Positions 37,555 to 49,532 of a stretch of 64,000 nucleotides of DNA are shown here, piece after piece (the stretch's first letter is position 1; each line of letters begins with the position of its first letter). The stretch lies in the NCBI RefSeq assembly GCF_000599985.1, contig NZ_CP007445.1, forward strand, positions 372,001-436,000. The letters are read 5' to 3'. This stretch comes from Gilliamella apicola (GTDB taxonomy: Bacteria > Pseudomonadota > Gammaproteobacteria > Enterobacterales > Orbaceae). A program made the position numbers and the translations under genes. Below the pieces are notes generated by a model. It was not told the origin of the DNA and did not search any database. It saw only the letters and a list, made by a program, of their open reading frames with translations.

Positions 37555-37705
37555 TTCTTGTTATTCTCCTAAACTTCTAAAAATATCGAATTTGCCTGCT
37601 TTAAAGCTTGTCACTATACAGCTTTATCTGTTATTATTCAGAGCTAATTTTAAGTTAGTATTATGTTGATAATTAAATATGATACTTGGTTAATGTGGTG
37701 AATAA

Positions 37706-38923
<1,218 letters not shown>

Positions 38924-38944
38924 TCAAATTATTAGCCACCATAA

Positions 38945-38972
38945 AAAGGGTATCGTTTGATGCCCTTTCTTA
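38945..38972 (+). terminator. Terminator after tufB
   Basis: AAAGGGTATC pairs with GATGCCCTTT (one G-T pair) around loop GTTT, followed by CTTATCT. It separates tufB from secE, or attenuates read-through into it. Confidence 0.8.
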
Positions 38973-39058
38973 TCTGGTCTGTTTAGCAAAATGTTTTTAG
39001 TAAAAAGAGCATTTTGGAAAATAGATAATATTATAAATAACATAATCGTAGGTTTTAT

Positions 39059-39460
39059 ATGCTAGTAAGTAACGAGAGTCAAGATACAAATACTATTTTA
39101 GACAAACTCAAATGGGGTTTAGTTTTAGTATTGATTGCGTTTATTGTTTGGGGAAATTTTTATTTTGCTGAACCTAATGATATATATCAACCTAATACGA
39201 TCGTTCGGATAATTGCCGTTGTTGTAATTTCTGCATTAACTTTGTTTATTGCATGCACAACAGGTAAAGGCAAATCCTTTATATTATTTTTACAAGAATC
39301 AAGAAAAGAATTAAGAAAGGTTGTATGGCCACCTCGTAAAGAAACGGTAAACACAACCTTAACAGTTGCCGCCATCACTGTGGTTGTTGGTTTAGCACTT
39401 TGGGGAATGGATTCTTTATTCCGTTCAATAGTCTTTTATTTAACATCAATAGGACGTTAA
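39059..39460 (+). CDS. secE: Preprotein translocase subunit SecE
   Basis: A 133-residue membrane protein with three predicted helices (near residues 20, 47 and 98) as in E. coli SecE (127). The conserved cytoplasmic amphipathic segment [20 protein letters not shown] is diagnostic. SecE clamps SecY in the SecYEG channel. It lies one base upstream of nusG, the usual pairing. Confidence 0.96.
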   Translation: MLVSNESQDTNTILDKLKWGLVLVLIAFIVWGNFYFAEPNDIYQPNTIVRIIAVVVISALTLFIACTTGKGKSFILFLQESRKELRKVVWPPRKETVNTTLTVAAITVVVGLALWGMDSLFRSIVFYLTSIGR

Positions 39461-39461
39461 T

Positions 39462-40007
39462 ATGAGTGAAACACAACAAAAACGATGGTATGTTATTCAA
39501 GCTTATTCTGGTTATGAAGCACGTGTTGCACAATCATTACGTGAATATATAAAATTACATGATATGGAAGATTTATTTGGTGAAGTACTCGTACCTACTG
39601 AAGAAGTCGTTGAGATGAAAAGTGGCCAACGCCGTAAAAGTGAACGTAAATTCTTCCCAGGTTATGTTTTAGTCGAAATGATGATGAATGATGCGACTTG
39701 GCATTTGGTTAAAAGTGTACCAAGAACTATGGGGTTCATTGGTGGTACATCCGATAGACCAGCACCTATCAGTCAGCGCGAAGTTGATGCGATAATGAAT
39801 CGTTTACAACAAGTGGGTGACAAACCTCGCCCTAAAACATTATTTGAACCAGGTGAACTTGTTCGTGTTAATGAAGGACCATTTGCCGACTTTAATGGTG
39901 TAGTTGAAGAAGTTGATTATGAAAAAAGCCGCTTAAAAGTATCGGTTTCAATTTTTGGTCGTTCTACACCAGTTGAACTTGATTTTAGCCAAGTAGAAAA
40001 AAGCTAA
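39462..40007 (+). CDS. nusG: Transcription termination/antitermination factor NusG
   Basis: A 181-residue protein matching E. coli NusG (181). The NGN domain reads [20 protein letters not shown] with FPGYVLVEM. The C-terminal KOW domain reads [20 protein letters not shown]. NusG binds RNA polymerase, and couples it to Rho or the ribosome. A strong terminator follows directly, so the usual downstream rplKAJL-rpoBC block is not continued here. Confidence 0.98.
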   Translation: MSETQQKRWYVIQAYSGYEARVAQSLREYIKLHDMEDLFGEVLVPTEEVVEMKSGQRRKSERKFFPGYVLVEMMMNDATWHLVKSVPRTMGFIGGTSDRPAPISQREVDAIMNRLQQVGDKPRPKTLFEPGELVRVNEGPFADFNGVVEEVDYEKSRLKVSVSIFGRSTPVELDFSQVEKS

Positions 40008-40042
40008 AATTTTTATTAGAGTTTATTTATTCTTTTACAAGT

Positions 40043-40079
40043 TAAAAAAAAATCACAGAATTAATTCTGTGATTTTTTT
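40043..40079. terminator. Strong bidirectional terminator between nusG and yheS
   Basis: AATCACAGAATT / AATTCTGTGATT perfect stem flanked by A8 on the left and T7 on the right, 36 bases after nusG and about 50 before the convergent yheS stop. It can serve both strands. Confidence 0.93.
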
Positions 40080-40128
40080 ATTTACTAACCGAGCAGTAAT
40101 ATAACCATCATATTTTATTGCATTGATG

Positions 40129-42072
40129 CTAATTATCTTTTACTTCAAACTCTTCAAGTTGCTGCTGAACATCTAGCCATTTTAATTCAGTTTCTTCTAA
40201 CTCGTTTTTCAATTGACTCTGTTTAAGGAGTAACTCAGTTAACTCTGATTTTTTATCGGCTTCATATACAATTGGATCGGCCAATTGTTGTTCAAGTGTT
40301 TGTAGTTGACTCGTTAATCGTGCAAGAATTTGTTCTTCTTTCTCAAGCTGTTTTTTCAACGGTTGCATTTGTGCACGACGTTCTGCTTCTTTACGCTTTT
40401 GTTCTTTACGATCTAAAGCCGAAACATTTTGAATAACTTCTTTCTTAATAACCTCTTTTTCGATTTTATCCTCTTGATCTATTGGTTGATTCTCTAATTT
40501 TTGTTCGTTAGAAAGCCACTTTTGATAATCTTCAAGATCACCGTCAAAGGGTTGAACTTTATGATCATGTACTAAGTAGAATTCATCAGTTGTTGATCGT
40601 AATAAATGACGATCATGCGACACGACCACTAATGCTCCTTCAAATCCGATAAGCGCTTCGGTGAGTGCTTGACGCATATCCAAATCTAAATGGTTAGTTG
40701 GTTCGTCTAATAAAAGTAGATTAGGTTTTTGCCATACAATTAAGGCCAAAACAAGACGAGCTTTTTCGCCACCAGAGAAAGTTTTTACTGGCTCTTTAAC
40801 TTTATCACCATGAAAATCAAAACCACCTAAATAATTACGTAATAATTGTTCAGTATTTTTAGGATCAGCGATCCGAGACAGATGCCAAAGTGCTGATTCA
40901 TCAGGACGTAAATATTCTAATTGATGTTGAGCAAAATAACCGAGCTGAACACCTTGAGCTAGGTTTATATGTCCCTCTTTAGGCGCAAGCTCGCCAGCCA
41001 GTAATTTAATTAAGGTTGATTTCCCTGCACCATTACGACCTAATAGGCCTATTCGTGAACCAGGTACTAAGTTTAGTTTAATCTGTTCCAACACAATGTT
41101 ATCATCATAACCAGCGACAACTTTTTCCATCATCAATAGTGGACTTGGTAAAAATTCTGGTTTTTTGAAACTAAAATGGAAAGGATTATCAACATGAGCA
41201 GGAGCAATGAGTTCCATTCTCTCTAACATTTTTATCCGGCTCTGAGCCTGTTTAGCTTTGGTTGCTTTAGCTCTAAACCTATCAATATAACTTTGTAAAT
41301 GTGCAACTTTAGCTTGTTGATTTTCATAAAGTGCTTGTTGTTGTGCAAGTTTAGCCGAGCGTTGGATTTCAAACGAAGAATAATTACCGGTATATTCAAA
41401 TAAACTTTGTTGTTCAATATGTATAATTTTGTTGACCAATGGATCTAAAAAGTCACGGTCATGAGAAATTAAAATTAAGGTACCTTGATAATTGCTTAAC
41501 CACTTTTCAAGCCATATTACAGCATCTAAATCAAGATGGTTGGTAGGTTCATCGAGTAACAATAAATCAGAACGGCACATTAAAGCTTGCGCCAAGTTTA
41601 AGCGCATACGCCAACCACCAGAATAGGATTTTACTGGTAATAATAATTGCTCATTAGAAAATCCCAAACCATGTAATAATGTGGCTGCTCTAGGACGAAT
41701 TGTCCATGCATCAATATTGTCAAATTTTTCATGAACCAGTGCAATTTGATGCCCATCATCTTGCTGATTGGCTAGGTCTAACTGTTTTTCTAATTGGCGA
41801 TACTCTCGATCACCATCAATAACATACTCAATAGCTGGTATATCTAATGCGGGGGTTTCTTGATTTACCCAAGCTAGTTGCCATTGGCTAGGATAAGTTA
41901 ATGTACCAGCATCCGCTTCAATTTCACCTTTAATGAGTGAAAATAAAGTAGATTTGCCACTACCATTTTTACCTACTAATCCGACCTTTTGTTTAGGGTT
42001 AATTGTGGCAGAAGCTTTATCTAAGAGTATATTAACACCGCGACGAACTTGGATGGAATCAAATACTATCAT
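40129..42072 (-). CDS. yheS: ABC-F family ATPase YheS
   Basis: A 647-residue soluble protein with two ABC cassettes. The first has Walker A GLVGKNGSGKST, signature SGGWRMRL and Walker B LLLLDEPTNHLD. The second has GLLGRNGAGKST, FSGGEKARL and a second LLLLDEPTNHLD. The linker FRAKATKAKQAQSRIKMLER is the ABC-F P-site tRNA interaction motif region. The C-terminal coiled coil is Lys/Glu/Gln-rich. It is near collinear with E. coli YheS. ABC-F proteins act on ribosomes to relieve stalling; there are no membrane domains. GGTGAC precedes the start, and cdaR is divergent. Confidence 0.96.
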   Translation of the reverse strand: MIVFDSIQVRRGVNILLDKASATINPKQKVGLVGKNGSGKSTLFSLIKGEIEADAGTLTYPSQWQLAWVNQETPALDIPAIEYVIDGDREYRQLEKQLDLANQQDDGHQIALVHEKFDNIDAWTIRPRAATLLHGLGFSNEQLLLPVKSYSGGWRMRLNLAQALMCRSDLLLLDEPTNHLDLDAVIWLEKWLSNYQGTLILISHDRDFLDPLVNKIIHIEQQSLFEYTGNYSSFEIQRSAKLAQQQALYENQQAKVAHLQSYIDRFRAKATKAKQAQSRIKMLERMELIAPAHVDNPFHFSFKKPEFLPSPLLMMEKVVAGYDDNIVLEQIKLNLVPGSRIGLLGRNGAGKSTLIKLLAGELAPKEGHINLAQGVQLGYFAQHQLEYLRPDESALWHLSRIADPKNTEQLLRNYLGGFDFHGDKVKEPVKTFSGGEKARLVLALIVWQKPNLLLLDEPTNHLDLDMRQALTEALIGFEGALVVVSHDRHLLRSTTDEFYLVHDHKVQPFDGDLEDYQKWLSNEQKLENQPIDQEDKIEKEVIKKEVIQNVSALDRKEQKRKEAERRAQMQPLKKQLEKEEQILARLTSQLQTLEQQLADPIVYEADKKSELTELLLKQSQLKNELEETELKWLDVQQQLEEFEVKDN

Positions 42073-42156
42073 GACTATGTCACCTATGATTCAATATAAA
42101 ATGTGTTATGCTAACAAAAAATAATGCTTATGCAAAATTATAATAGGAAATTTAAT

Positions 42157-43323
42157 ATGGTAATGACTTCTTATTGCCTTACCCCTAAAATTGCACAACA
42201 GATTGTTGACAGAACCATGAAAATTATTGATTGTAATATCAATGTAATGAATGCCGACGGTTGTATTATTGGCAGTGGTGATTTAGAACGTATTGGGGAA
42301 TTACATGAGGGCGCAATACTAGCTATATCGCAAAAAAGAGTTGTTTCAATTGATGGAACAATGGTTAAACGTCTTAAAGGCGTTAAACCTGGTATTAATC
42401 TACCATTAAAGCTTAATGATCGCATAGTCGGCGTTATTGGTTTAACGGGTGAGCCATCGGATATTAGGCAATTTGGTGAATTGGTCTGTATGTCAGCAGA
42501 AATGATGATGGAACAAACTCAATTATTACAAGAATTATCTTATGATAATCGTTTAAAAGAAGAATTAATTCTAACTTTAATTGAGAAAGAAGTTTTGCCT
42601 GAAAGTATGGTGCAATGGGTTAAACGATTAGATATTAATTTACAACTACCGCGTGTAGTGTGCATGATTGAAGTCGATAGCGGTCAATTAGGTATTGATA
42701 CTGCAATGAGTGAATTACAGCATCTACAAAATCAAGTACAGCATGTGAGCAAACACAATTTAGTTGCGATTAAATCAATTACTGAGTTAGTTATTTTAAT
42801 TCCTGCTTTAAATCGTTATGGGCGATGGGAATTATCGGAGCACAAAAAGAAATTAGAGCAATTAGTTATTACAATAAAAGAATCTACTCACTTAGATATT
42901 CGAATTTCATTGGGTAACTATTTTGAACAACATCCTTATCCGTTAGTTAAATCTTATCAAACCGCTAAAACAACTATGTTAATTGGCAAACAAAGAATGC
43001 CGAATATACGCAATTATTATTATCAAGAACTAATTCTTCCCGTTTTATTACATGGATTAAGTTATGATTGGCAAGCTGAAGAGTTATTATTACCTTTAAA
43101 AAAATTAAGGATGGGAGATAACAACGGAGTATTACAAAAAACATTGCAAACGTGGTTTAAAAATAATGTACAAAATGGTGATACTGCCAATGAGCTATTT
43201 ATCCATCGCAATACTTTAGAATATCGACTGAATAAAATTGCTAAATTAACTGGTTTAAATCTAGCCAAATTTGATGATCGTCTATTATTGTATATTGGTT
43301 TACAACTCAATAGAAACGAATAA
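42157..43323 (+). CDS. cdaR: Sugar-diacid regulator CdaR (SdaR)
   Basis: A 388-residue activator (E. coli CdaR 385). The N-terminal diacid-sensing domain (IDCNINVMNADGCIIGSGD, RIGELHEGA, INLPLKLNDRIVGVIGLTG) is followed by a GGDEF-like middle region. The C-terminal PucR-type helix-turn-helix is LFIHRNTLEYRLNKIAKLTGL. CdaR responds to galactarate, glucarate and glycerate and switches on gar/gud genes. The start at 42157 has AGGAAA just upstream and matches the family; the frame extends 11 codons earlier. It sits beside garD and the gud/gar operon, its expected targets. Confidence 0.95.
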   Translation: MVMTSYCLTPKIAQQIVDRTMKIIDCNINVMNADGCIIGSGDLERIGELHEGAILAISQKRVVSIDGTMVKRLKGVKPGINLPLKLNDRIVGVIGLTGEPSDIRQFGELVCMSAEMMMEQTQLLQELSYDNRLKEELILTLIEKEVLPESMVQWVKRLDINLQLPRVVCMIEVDSGQLGIDTAMSELQHLQNQVQHVSKHNLVAIKSITELVILIPALNRYGRWELSEHKKKLEQLVITIKESTHLDIRISLGNYFEQHPYPLVKSYQTAKTTMLIGKQRMPNIRNYYYQELILPVLLHGLSYDWQAEELLLPLKKLRMGDNNGVLQKTLQTWFKNNVQNGDTANELFIHRNTLEYRLNKIAKLTGLNLAKFDDRLLLYIGLQLNRNE

Positions 43324-43408
43324 ATTCTAAATACACTTCCTTATCATTTTATAATTAATGTGTATTTAGAATTATATTAAATAATATACTATATGTATTT
43401 TTAGTTTT

Positions 43409-44959
43409 TTATGTTACTGGTGCGGGATTGAAAATAGCCAGTGGATTGTATAATTTCCAATGATCTGACCATGGTTGTTTGCGACCACTTGCTACATCTA
43501 AAATTAAATGGAAAAGTCGCCACCCTATATCCTCAATGGTTGCCTGACCTAAAGCGATATCTCCTGCGCTAATATCAATAAGATCAAACCATTGCTCTGC
43601 AACAATATTACGGCTAGACATTTTTATGACGGGTACCATGGCCAATCCATACGGGGTTCCTCGGCCAGTCGTGAACACTTGTAATGTAATACCTGATGCT
43701 ACTTGTTGTGCACCACAAACAAAATCACTAGCAGGGGTTGCAGCAAAAATTAATCCTTTTTTGGTAGGTCTTTGGCCAGGAGATAATACTTCAACAATTG
43801 GGCTTGTTCCTGATTTTGCAATAGATCCCATTGCCTTTTCAACTATGTTATTTAAACCACCTTTCTTATTTCCTGGCGTAGTGTTGGCACTACGGTCAAC
43901 TTTTCCAGCAGCAAGATATTCATCGTACCATTGCATTTCTCTAATTAATGCCTTACCAACTTCCTCATCAATAGCTCTTGGTGTAAGTAAATGAATTCCA
44001 TCACGAACTTCCGTTACTTCAGAAAACATAACCGTTGCACCACATCTCACTAATAAATCAGAAGCAAAGCCGACAGATGGATTTGATGTAACGCCTGAGA
44101 ATGCATCACTACCACCACACTGCATCCCAACAATTAATTCTGATGCAGGCACCGTTTCTCGTTTGCGTTGATTTAAACGTTGTAAATGCTTTTCTGCAAC
44201 ACGCAAAATATGATCAACCATTGCTTTAAAACCATGTTCATCTTGCAAAGTAACAAGGTCATCATTTGCTAATTTTATCGGAATAGTATCATGTGTACCT
44301 TTAAGCAATCTTTCTGGCTGTAACTTTTCACATCCCAAACTAATAACCATAATTTCTCCACCGAAATTAGGATTCTTAGCTAAATTATGAATAGAACGAA
44401 TTGGCACAATAGCCGCTGGAGCATCGATGGCAACACCACAACCATATAAATGAGTAAGTGGTACCACACCATCTACATTGGGGTATTTAGGTAACAAATC
44501 ACGTTCAATGATTTTGGCAACATATTCAACAACTCCAGAAACACAATTAACACTCATGGTAATACCAAGTATGTTACGAGTGCCGACGGAGCCATCTTTA
44601 TTACGATAACCTTCAAACGTATAACCTTCTAAAGGTGGCAATGGAGTCACTTTCTTAGTTGCTATTTCTAATTCATGTAATTCTGGGGCGGTGGGCATTT
44701 GTGTCACAGCTTCATTTATCCAGCTACCTTGTTTGATATCCCTTTTAGCGTAACCAATGGTTTCACCATAACGTACTATAGCTTGTCCTTGGTTGATATC
44801 ATTTAATGCAACTTTATGCCCTTGAGGTACATCTTCAATCAATTGTAGTCCATTGTCAAAAATCGTACCTTTGGGTAATCCATTATTATTGACAACAATT
44901 GCAACATTATCAATTTCTTTAATTTTGATAAAGAGCGGCTTGTTAATTTGCTTCTCCAT
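43409..44959 (-). CDS. garD: D-galactarate dehydratase
   Basis: A 516-residue enzyme (E. coli GarD 523). An N-terminal SAF-like domain ([23 protein letters not shown]) is followed by the large UxaA/GarD domain, with [18 protein letters not shown]-type [39 protein letters not shown] and a C-terminal DVASG. It dehydrates galactarate to 5-keto-4-deoxy-D-glucarate, requiring iron. GGGAG precedes the start. It is divergent from gudP across a 440-bp control region. Confidence 0.96.
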   Translation of the reverse strand: MEKQINKPLFIKIKEIDNVAIVVNNNGLPKGTIFDNGLQLIEDVPQGHKVALNDINQGQAIVRYGETIGYAKRDIKQGSWINEAVTQMPTAPELHELEIATKKVTPLPPLEGYTFEGYRNKDGSVGTRNILGITMSVNCVSGVVEYVAKIIERDLLPKYPNVDGVVPLTHLYGCGVAIDAPAAIVPIRSIHNLAKNPNFGGEIMVISLGCEKLQPERLLKGTHDTIPIKLANDDLVTLQDEHGFKAMVDHILRVAEKHLQRLNQRKRETVPASELIVGMQCGGSDAFSGVTSNPSVGFASDLLVRCGATVMFSEVTEVRDGIHLLTPRAIDEEVGKALIREMQWYDEYLAAGKVDRSANTTPGNKKGGLNNIVEKAMGSIAKSGTSPIVEVLSPGQRPTKKGLIFAATPASDFVCGAQQVASGITLQVFTTGRGTPYGLAMVPVIKMSSRNIVAEQWFDLIDISAGDIALGQATIEDIGWRLFHLILDVASGRKQPWSDHWKLYNPLAIFNPAPVT

Positions 44960-45150
44960 TACTCAACTCCCATTATGCTAATTAATTTTTATCAATATTT
45001 ATTAATAGCAAATTAAATTTTATAACCTATTTAATAATCAATTTGTTATATCTTAAATCCTAATAAAATAAATAGCATTGTGCATATCCACAATTATTAG
45101 CATATAAATTGGCTAAATATCATAAAAATAACTATAAAAATAGTTTTATA

Positions 45151-45185
45151 TCACAAAATTAGACCGTTTTATCAAAATTTTGTGA
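45151..45185. promoter_or_regulatory. Inverted repeat TCACAAAATT-N15-AATTTTGTGA
   Basis: Perfect 10-bp arms at 45151-45160 and 45176-45185 in the garD/gudP divergent region. Spacing and position fit a dimeric regulator such as CdaR, but a motif match is not established. The arms point opposite to a CRP site. Confidence 0.5.
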
Positions 45186-45200
45186 AGAAAGTAACATTTA

Positions 45201-45218
45201 TATATGCATTTGCATATA
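45201..45218. promoter_or_regulatory. Palindrome TATATGCA-TT-TGCATATA
   Basis: Perfect 8-bp arms with a 2-base centre, 15 bases after the preceding inverted repeat, about 180 bp upstream of gudP. Candidate second operator. Confidence 0.45.
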
Positions 45219-45399
45219 AATAAATTTGATTATCATTATTATTTTGTAATTTTGCCCAATGAAATTTCATGATGAACCCTCCATACTTATCTACCATTAG
45301 TGGATTACTTAGAAATGTAAAAAGATCTATTTATTTTCTACTTCAGCTACATCTTTAATATTTAATAATTAACTGTGAGTTATCAGTTAGGAGCTAAAC

Positions 45400-46731
45400 A
45401 TGGAAATAAACAAAACCAAACAAAAAAGGACTAACGCCAGATGGATGACGGTCGTTTTTTTATTTATAGTTACAGCGATTAATTACGGCGATAGAGCAAC
45501 ATTAGGTATAGCTGGAAAAGCAATGTCGGGAGAATTAGGATTTGATGCAGCAGCCATGGGATGGGTGATGTCATCATTTGGTATTGCTTATGTAATAGGA
45601 CAATTACCAGGAGGATGGTTACTAGATAGATTCGGTTCTAAACGAGTTTATTTTTTCAGTATTTTATTTTGGTCAATTTTCACCTTGTTACAAGGAACAG
45701 TACATTTTTTTATAGGTGCTTGGGCACTAGTTATGCTTTTTACTTTCCGATTTTTAATGGGGCTTGCTGAGGCGCCGTCATTCCCGGGCAATAGTCGGAT
45801 TACTGCCGCGTGGTTTCCAGCTAAAGAAAGAGCAACAGCAGTTGCCATTTTTAACTCTGCACAATATTTTGCAACCGTTATTTTTGCACCAATTATGGGT
45901 TGGTTAACTCATGAGTATGGTTGGCAATCTGTATTCTTCTTTATGGGAGGATTGGGTATTTTTGTCAGTGCAATTACTTTGTTTGTTATTCGCAACCCTA
46001 AAGATCATCCTTTAGCTAATCAAGCTGAAGTTGATTATATTGTCGAGGGTGGTGCTTTAGTTGATATGGATCAGAAAAAAGACAATGGTAAACAAGAAGG
46101 TCCAAAATTAGGTTATTTATGGCAATTATTGACCAATAGAATGTTGCTTGGTGTTTATTTAGGTCAATATTGTATTAACTGTTTAACATTCTTCTTTATT
46201 ACTTGGTTCCCTATTTATTTAGCAACACAACGTGGAATGAATATTAAAGAAGTAGGCTTTGCTGCTGCGGTTCCTGCTATTTGTGGCTTTATTGGTGGAA
46301 TTAGTGGTGGGATTATTTCTGATTTCATTATGCGCAAAACCAATTCTTTATCAATAGCCCGTAAAACACCAATCATTTTAGGCATGCTATTTTCTATGAC
46401 TATGATCATGTGTAATTACGTTGATTCAATTGGACTCGTTATTTTATTTATGTCGATGGCTTTCTTCGGCAAAGGTGTTGGTGCGTTAGGTTGGGCAGTA
46501 ATGGCCGATACAGCACCAAAAGAAATGAGTGGTCTAGCGGGTGGCTTATTCAATATGTTTGGTAATGCATCAAGTATCATTTCTCCAATTATTATTGGTT
46601 ATATTGTGGCATGGACAGGACGCTTTGAATGGGCATTGGTATTTGTTGCCGGTCATGCATTTGTTGCTGCTTTTAGTTATTTAGTTCTTGTTGGTCCAAT
46701 TAAACGAATGGAATTAAAGAAAAAGGATTAA
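45400..46731 (+). CDS. gudP: D-glucarate/D-galactarate MFS transporter
   Basis: A 443-residue protein of the anion:cation symporter MFS family with 12 helices. RWMTVVFLFIVTAINYGDRATLGIAG, GWVMSSFGIAYVIGQLPGGWLLDRFGSKRVYFF and GLAEAPSFPGNSR match GudP/GarP. It imports the aldarates with protons. TAGGAG precedes the start. It is first in gudP-gudX-gudD-garL-garR-garK. The symbol gudP rather than garP is chosen from the gene order shared with E. coli gudPXD. Confidence 0.93.
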   Translation: MEINKTKQKRTNARWMTVVFLFIVTAINYGDRATLGIAGKAMSGELGFDAAAMGWVMSSFGIAYVIGQLPGGWLLDRFGSKRVYFFSILFWSIFTLLQGTVHFFIGAWALVMLFTFRFLMGLAEAPSFPGNSRITAAWFPAKERATAVAIFNSAQYFATVIFAPIMGWLTHEYGWQSVFFFMGGLGIFVSAITLFVIRNPKDHPLANQAEVDYIVEGGALVDMDQKKDNGKQEGPKLGYLWQLLTNRMLLGVYLGQYCINCLTFFFITWFPIYLATQRGMNIKEVGFAAAVPAICGFIGGISGGIISDFIMRKTNSLSIARKTPIILGMLFSMTMIMCNYVDSIGLVILFMSMAFFGKGVGALGWAVMADTAPKEMSGLAGGLFNMFGNASSIISPIIIGYIVAWTGRFEWALVFVAGHAFVAAFSYLVLVGPIKRMELKKKD

Positions 46732-46770
46732 ATAATAACAAAACAAATTTATGAAATGGAGAATCGTAAT

Positions 46771-48108
46771 ATGAATACTCAATCAGTGCCAATTATTACT
46801 TCAATGCAAGTTATACCTGTTGCAGGTTACGATAGTATGTTAATGAACATTGGTGGTGCTCACGGTCCATACTTTACCCGTAATATTGTTATATTAACGG
46901 ATAGTGCTGGTCATGTTGGTGTTGGTGAGGCGCCTGGTGGTTCAACAATTGAAAATGCATTGAAGGAAGCTTGTGCACATGTTGAAGGTAGACCTATTTC
47001 GATTCTTAATCGTATCGTAAATGATATGCATCAAGGCTATTTAGATTCTGATTATGATACTTTTGGTAAAGGTGCATGGACATTTGAACTACGGGTTAAT
47101 GCTGTAGCAGCTTTAGAATCAGCACTATTAGATTTAATGGGGCAATTTTTAAATGTGCCTGTGGCTGAACTATTGGGTGGTGGCAAACAAAGAGATGAAG
47201 TAACTGTTTTAGGCTATTTGTTTTATATTGGTGATGATAAGAAAACTGATTTGCCTTATGACCAGCCACTCAAAAACAGTCATGAATGGTACAACATTCG
47301 ACGCCGTGAAGCGATGACAGTACAGTCGGTAATAGAATTAGCTGAAGTAGCAAAAGATCGCTATGGTTTTAAAGATTTCAAAATGAAAGGTGGTGTATTA
47401 GCTGGCGAAAAAGAGATTGAAACGGTCACTCAGCTAAAAAAACGTTTTTCAGATGCACGAATCACGATAGATCCTAATGGCGGTTGGTTACTGGACGACG
47501 CAATACGATTATGCAAAGGGCTTAACCATGTCCTGACTTATGCCGAAGACCCTTGTGGTGCAGAAAATGGTTATTCGGGACGAGAAGTAATGGCAGAGTT
47601 TCGTCGTGCCACTGGTCTACCAACAGCAACGAATATGGTTGCAACTAATTGGCGAGAAATGTGTCACTCAATTATGTTACAAGCCGTTGATATACCTTTA
47701 GCAGATCCGCATTTTTGGACTTTAACTGGTGCAAGTCGGGTTGCTCAGCTTTGTCATGAATGGGGATTAACTTGGGGTTGCCATTCTAATAATCATTTTG
47801 ATATCTCTTTAGCGATGTTTAGTCATGTTGGCGCATCAGCACCAGGTAATCCAACTGCACTTGATACTCATTGGATATGGCAGGAAGGACAGGCCAGATT
47901 GACTAAAAACCCATTACAAATTAGCAATGGCAAAATTAAACTGCATGATAAACCGGGATTAGGCATTGAATTAGATATGCAACAAATTATGAATGCTCAT
48001 GAATTACATAAAAAATTAGCAAATGGCGCACGTAATGATGCTATTGCAATGCAGTATTTAATTCCTAGTTGGCAGTTTGATCGTAAACGACCTTGCATGG
48101 TTCGTTAA
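46771..48108 (+). CDS. gudX: Glucarate dehydratase-related protein GudX
   Basis: A 445-residue enolase-superfamily protein (E. coli GudX 446). [27 protein letters not shown] and [22 protein letters not shown] separate it from GudD. The catalytic K-x-K (DFKMKGG), metal ligands in DPNGGW, YAEDPCG and ATNMVAT, and the His/Asp of CHSNNHFD and DTHWIW are all retained, so it may be an active aldarate dehydratase or epimerase. In E. coli GudX its activity is reported to be low. The start at 46771 has ATGGAG upstream; the earlier ATG 46756 would include that ribosome site. It lies 39 bases after gudP. Confidence 0.92.
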   Translation: MNTQSVPIITSMQVIPVAGYDSMLMNIGGAHGPYFTRNIVILTDSAGHVGVGEAPGGSTIENALKEACAHVEGRPISILNRIVNDMHQGYLDSDYDTFGKGAWTFELRVNAVAALESALLDLMGQFLNVPVAELLGGGKQRDEVTVLGYLFYIGDDKKTDLPYDQPLKNSHEWYNIRRREAMTVQSVIELAEVAKDRYGFKDFKMKGGVLAGEKEIETVTQLKKRFSDARITIDPNGGWLLDDAIRLCKGLNHVLTYAEDPCGAENGYSGREVMAEFRRATGLPTATNMVATNWREMCHSIMLQAVDIPLADPHFWTLTGASRVAQLCHEWGLTWGCHSNNHFDISLAMFSHVGASAPGNPTALDTHWIWQEGQARLTKNPLQISNGKIKLHDKPGLGIELDMQQIMNAHELHKKLANGARNDAIAMQYLIPSWQFDRKRPCMVR

Positions 48109-48150
48109 AACAGAATTAGAGAAATACAATAAATTTAAGAGGTTAATATT

Positions 48151-49485
48151 ATGAGTTTATCAACGCCAATTATAACGGAAATGAATGTTTATCCAGTCGC
48201 TGGATATGACAGTATGCTACTTAATTTAAGTGGTGCACATTCACCGTATTTTACTCGGAATATTGTTATCCTAAAAGATAACTCAGGCAACATTGGTGTC
48301 GGCGAAGTACCGTGCGTCGGAACGGTTACTAAAACATTAGAAGATGCTAAATCATTAGTTGTTGGTCAATCTATTGGCCAATACAAAAATGTGATGAATC
48401 GAGTGCGCCTTCAATTTGCTGATCGTGATGTCGGTGGTCGAGGCAATCAGACATTTGATCAACGCTCAACAATTCACGTTGTTACTGCGATTGAAGCAGC
48501 AATGTTAGATCTGCTTGGTAAACATTTAGGTGTCACAGTCGCATCATTACTTGGCGATGGTCAACAACGTGATGAAGTGGAAATGTTAGGATACTTATTT
48601 TATGTCGGTGATCGCAACAAAACAGATTTACCTTATCAAAGTCAGAATGATGAAAAATGTGATTGGTATCGCTTACGACATGAAGAGGCACTAACACCTG
48701 AAAAAATTGCACAATTAGCTGAAGCTACTTATGAAAAATATGGTTTCCGCGATTTTAAATTAAAAGGCGGTGTTTTATCAGCAGAAGATGAAGCAGAAGC
48801 AGTAATAGCAATTAAAAAGAAATTCCCAGATGCTCGAGTAACGCTTGACCCTAACGGAGGATGGTTATTAGAGGAAGCGATTCGTATCGGTAAATATTTG
48901 AAAAATACTTTGGCATATGCAGAGGATCCTTGTGGTGCTGAACAAGGTTATTCAGGGCGAGAAGTCATGGCTGAGTTTCGACGAGCCACTGGTTTACCGA
49001 CTGCGACTAATATGATTGCAACAGATTGGCGTCAAATGAGCCATACATTATCGTTACAATCTGTTGATATTCCATTAGCTGATCCACACTTTTGGACCAT
49101 GAATGGCTCAGTCCGTGTTGCGCAAATGTGTCATGAATTTGGTTTAACATGGGGTTCACATTCTAATAACCATTTTGATATCTCGTTGGCGATGTTCACA
49201 CATGTTGGCGCAGCTGCACCAGGTAACCCAACAGCACTTGATACCCATTGGATTTGGCAGGAAGGTAACCAACGTTTGACTAAAGAACCATTACAAATTA
49301 TCAATGGTAAAATTAAGGTTCCTGAAAAACCAGGATTAGGCATTGAAATTGATATGGATCAAGTAATGAAAGCTCATGAGTTATTTAAGAAAATGGGTCT
49401 TGGTAACCGAAATGATGCAATGGCCATGCAATATTTAATTCCTGGCTGGCAGTTTGATAATAAAAAACCATGTTTGGTTAGATAA
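48151..49485 (+). CDS. gudD: D-glucarate dehydratase
   Basis: A 444-residue protein (E. coli GudD 446). [36 protein letters not shown] and [20 protein letters not shown] are diagnostic. Catalytic Lys pair in FRDFKLKGG, metal ligands in [15 protein letters not shown] and ATNMIATDW, and HSNNHFDIS with DTHWIWQEG. It dehydrates D-glucarate (and L-idarate) to 5-keto-4-deoxy-D-glucarate. It follows gudX by 42 bases and is clearly its paralogue, from an old duplication shared with E. coli. Confidence 0.97.
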   Translation: MSLSTPIITEMNVYPVAGYDSMLLNLSGAHSPYFTRNIVILKDNSGNIGVGEVPCVGTVTKTLEDAKSLVVGQSIGQYKNVMNRVRLQFADRDVGGRGNQTFDQRSTIHVVTAIEAAMLDLLGKHLGVTVASLLGDGQQRDEVEMLGYLFYVGDRNKTDLPYQSQNDEKCDWYRLRHEEALTPEKIAQLAEATYEKYGFRDFKLKGGVLSAEDEAEAVIAIKKKFPDARVTLDPNGGWLLEEAIRIGKYLKNTLAYAEDPCGAEQGYSGREVMAEFRRATGLPTATNMIATDWRQMSHTLSLQSVDIPLADPHFWTMNGSVRVAQMCHEFGLTWGSHSNNHFDISLAMFTHVGAAAPGNPTALDTHWIWQEGNQRLTKEPLQIINGKIKVPEKPGLGIEIDMDQVMKAHELFKKMGLGNRNDAMAMQYLIPGWQFDNKKPCLVR

Positions 49486-49532
49486 TTGAACTATTATTAT
49501 CAAAAATAACTCGAGAATTTAAAAGGTAAATT

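Larger units (their letters stand above)
44960..45399. other. Divergent control region between garD and gudP
   Basis: 440 bp without an open reading frame. Two strong inverted repeats (45151-45185 and 45201-45218) lie near its middle, and TGCATAT half-sites recur at about 45078 and inside the second repeat. This is the expected place for CdaR and catabolite-control sites for both operons. No exact CRP consensus (TGTGA-N6-TCACA) was found. Confidence 0.6.
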
